A program made the translations under genes and the position numbers. From NCBI GenBank assembly GCA_035416745.1, contig DAOLNV010000094.1, positions 12,752-19,240 on the forward strand: a stretch of DNA of 6,489 nucleotides. The letters are read 5' to 3'. The first letter of the stretch is position 1. Each line of letters begins with the position of its first letter. Shown here piece after piece: positions 5,880-6,489 of the stretch. The notes under the pieces were generated by a model. The model was not told where the DNA came from. It did no database searches and saw only the letters and a program-made list of their open reading frames with translations. This stretch comes from Candidatus Hydrogenedentota bacterium (lineage in GTDB: Bacteria > Hydrogenedentota > Hydrogenedentia > Hydrogenedentales > SLHB01).

Positions 5880-6489
5880 ACGGCGCTCCGGGGGTCGCCT
5901 GCCGTTGCCCGTTGGCGGGGTTATCCGACCACGGCAAGGACATGGCGCCCCTGGGAGCGCCGAGCGCCAGCTCGGCATTCTTCTGCCGTCTGCCGCCTTC
6001 GGCGCTCCGGAGGCCCTGTGCCGCAGCCGTTGGCGCTCCGGAGGCCCTGTGCCGCAGCCGTTGGCGCTCCGGAGGTCCCATGTTTCGGGCCTTCAGCCCT
6101 CTTTTTGTTTTGAATCCCATTACCTGGCCCTTCAGGCCAGGCTGGTATGTTACGCGCCTTCGGCGCTCCGGAGGCTCAGTGCCGCAGCCGTTGGCGCTCG
6201 GAAGGACGCCTGCCGTTGCCCGTTGGCGGGGTTATCCGACCACGGCAAGGACATGGCGCCCCTGGGAGCGCCGAGCGCCAGCTCGGCATTCTTCTGCCGT
6301 CTGCCGCCGTTGGCGCTCCGGAGGCTCAGTGCCGCAGCCTTCGGCGCTCCGGAGGCCCTGTGCCGCAGCCGCTGGTGCTCCGGAGGCCCCATGTTTCGGG
6401 CCTTCAGCCCTCTCGCCTGTTTTGAATCCCATCCCCTGGCCCTTCAGGCCAGGCTGGTATGTTACGCGCCTTCGGCGCTCCGGAGGCTC
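5880..6489 (+). repeat. Tandem array, period about 311 bp, continuing past the window edge
   Basis: Unit 1 runs from about 5880 to 6190 and unit 2 from about 6191 to the edge. Positions 5897-5997 and 6208-6308 are identical over 101 bases; the rest is very similar with one 1-base indel (TTTTT versus TCGCCT at about 6101 and 6412), which shifts the offset from 311 to 312. The unit holds stable hairpins, for example GCCGAGC-GCCA-GCTCGGC (5959-5976) and CCTGGCC-CTTCA-GGCCAGG (6123-6141). Neither period is a multiple of three, so the reading frames that cross the array are not conserved between units; I see no gene here. Confidence 0.88.
6001..6093 (+). repeat. 31-bp sub-repeats (first cluster)
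   Basis: GGCGCTCCGGAGG starts at 6001, 6032 and 6063, exactly 31 bases apart, linked by CCCTGTGCCGCAGCCGTT-like sequence. The same sub-repeat occurs at 6162 and 6193, at 6312, 6343 and 6374 (the last as GGTGCTCCGG), and begins again at 6474. The core CTCCGGAG is itself a palindrome. Between-unit sequence is repeated rather than unique, so this is not a CRISPR array. Confidence 0.85.

Noticed and set aside
5323..6120. Minus-strand open frame of 265 codons upstream of the A2M gene, with a 24-residue internal duplication
   Set aside because: It runs through three unrelated repeat families; the internal duplication is just the 72-bp tandem repeat, whose length is a multiple of three. The 31-bp and 311-bp repeats it also enters do not keep a frame, and no family is recognisable.
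5694..6425. Plus-strand open frames within the repeat arrays (5694-6113 and 6147-6425)
   Set aside because: Neither the 31-bp nor the 311-bp period is a multiple of three, so the encoded peptides change frame from unit to unit; low-complexity translation without a family match.
6001..6489. Possible CRISPR array from the regularly spaced GGCGCTCCGGAGG motifs
   Set aside because: The sequences between the motifs are themselves repeated, there are no unique spacers, the spacing is only 31 bases, and there are no cas genes.

Overview
The window holds one protein-coding gene that I can support. It is a large minus-strand gene (5226 down to 322) for a secreted alpha-2-macroglobulin (A2M) family protein of 1634 residues, flanked on both sides by GC-rich, hairpin-forming repeat DNA. 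High GC, a signal-peptide-bearing A2M without a lipobox, a pseudopilin (GspG)-like segment inside that protein, and families of dispersed GC-rich intergenic hairpins together suggest a Gram-negative bacterium of the Planctomycetes/PVC or Hydrogenedentes-like kind, probably from an environmental genome. This placement is inference; no taxonomic marker gene is present.

Layout. Positions 1-100 carry a three-hairpin repeat element, cut by the window edge. Positions 180-235 carry two copies of a short GGTCCCACACG-type repeat. A strong 12-bp hairpin (274-305) lies just behind the A2M stop codon. The A2M gene fills 322-5226, with a clear Shine-Dalgarno at 5236-5240 and a weak promoter candidate near 5308-5337. 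From 5227 to the end (about 1.26 kb) I see no gene, only a 10-bp hairpin (5344-5374), a second, inverted copy of the three-hairpin element (5486-5585), a perfect 72-bp tandem duplication (5685-5828), and the start of a tandem array with a period of about 311 bp (from about 5880) that itself contains 31-bp sub-repeats and several stable small hairpins. The array runs off the right edge.

Function. The A2M protein should be exported and act in the periplasm or outside the cell as a protease trap. A protease cuts an exposed bait region, and the protein then changes shape and can attach to the attacker through an internal Cys-Gln thioester. The thioester cysteine and glutamine and the likely catalytic histidine are all present. 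The most unusual point is that the bait position holds an extra segment of about 120 residues that resembles the C-terminal domain of a type II secretion pseudopilin, followed by a Pro/Ala-rich linker. No partner gene (for example the penicillin-binding protein 1C gene that accompanies E. coli yfhM) lies in the window.
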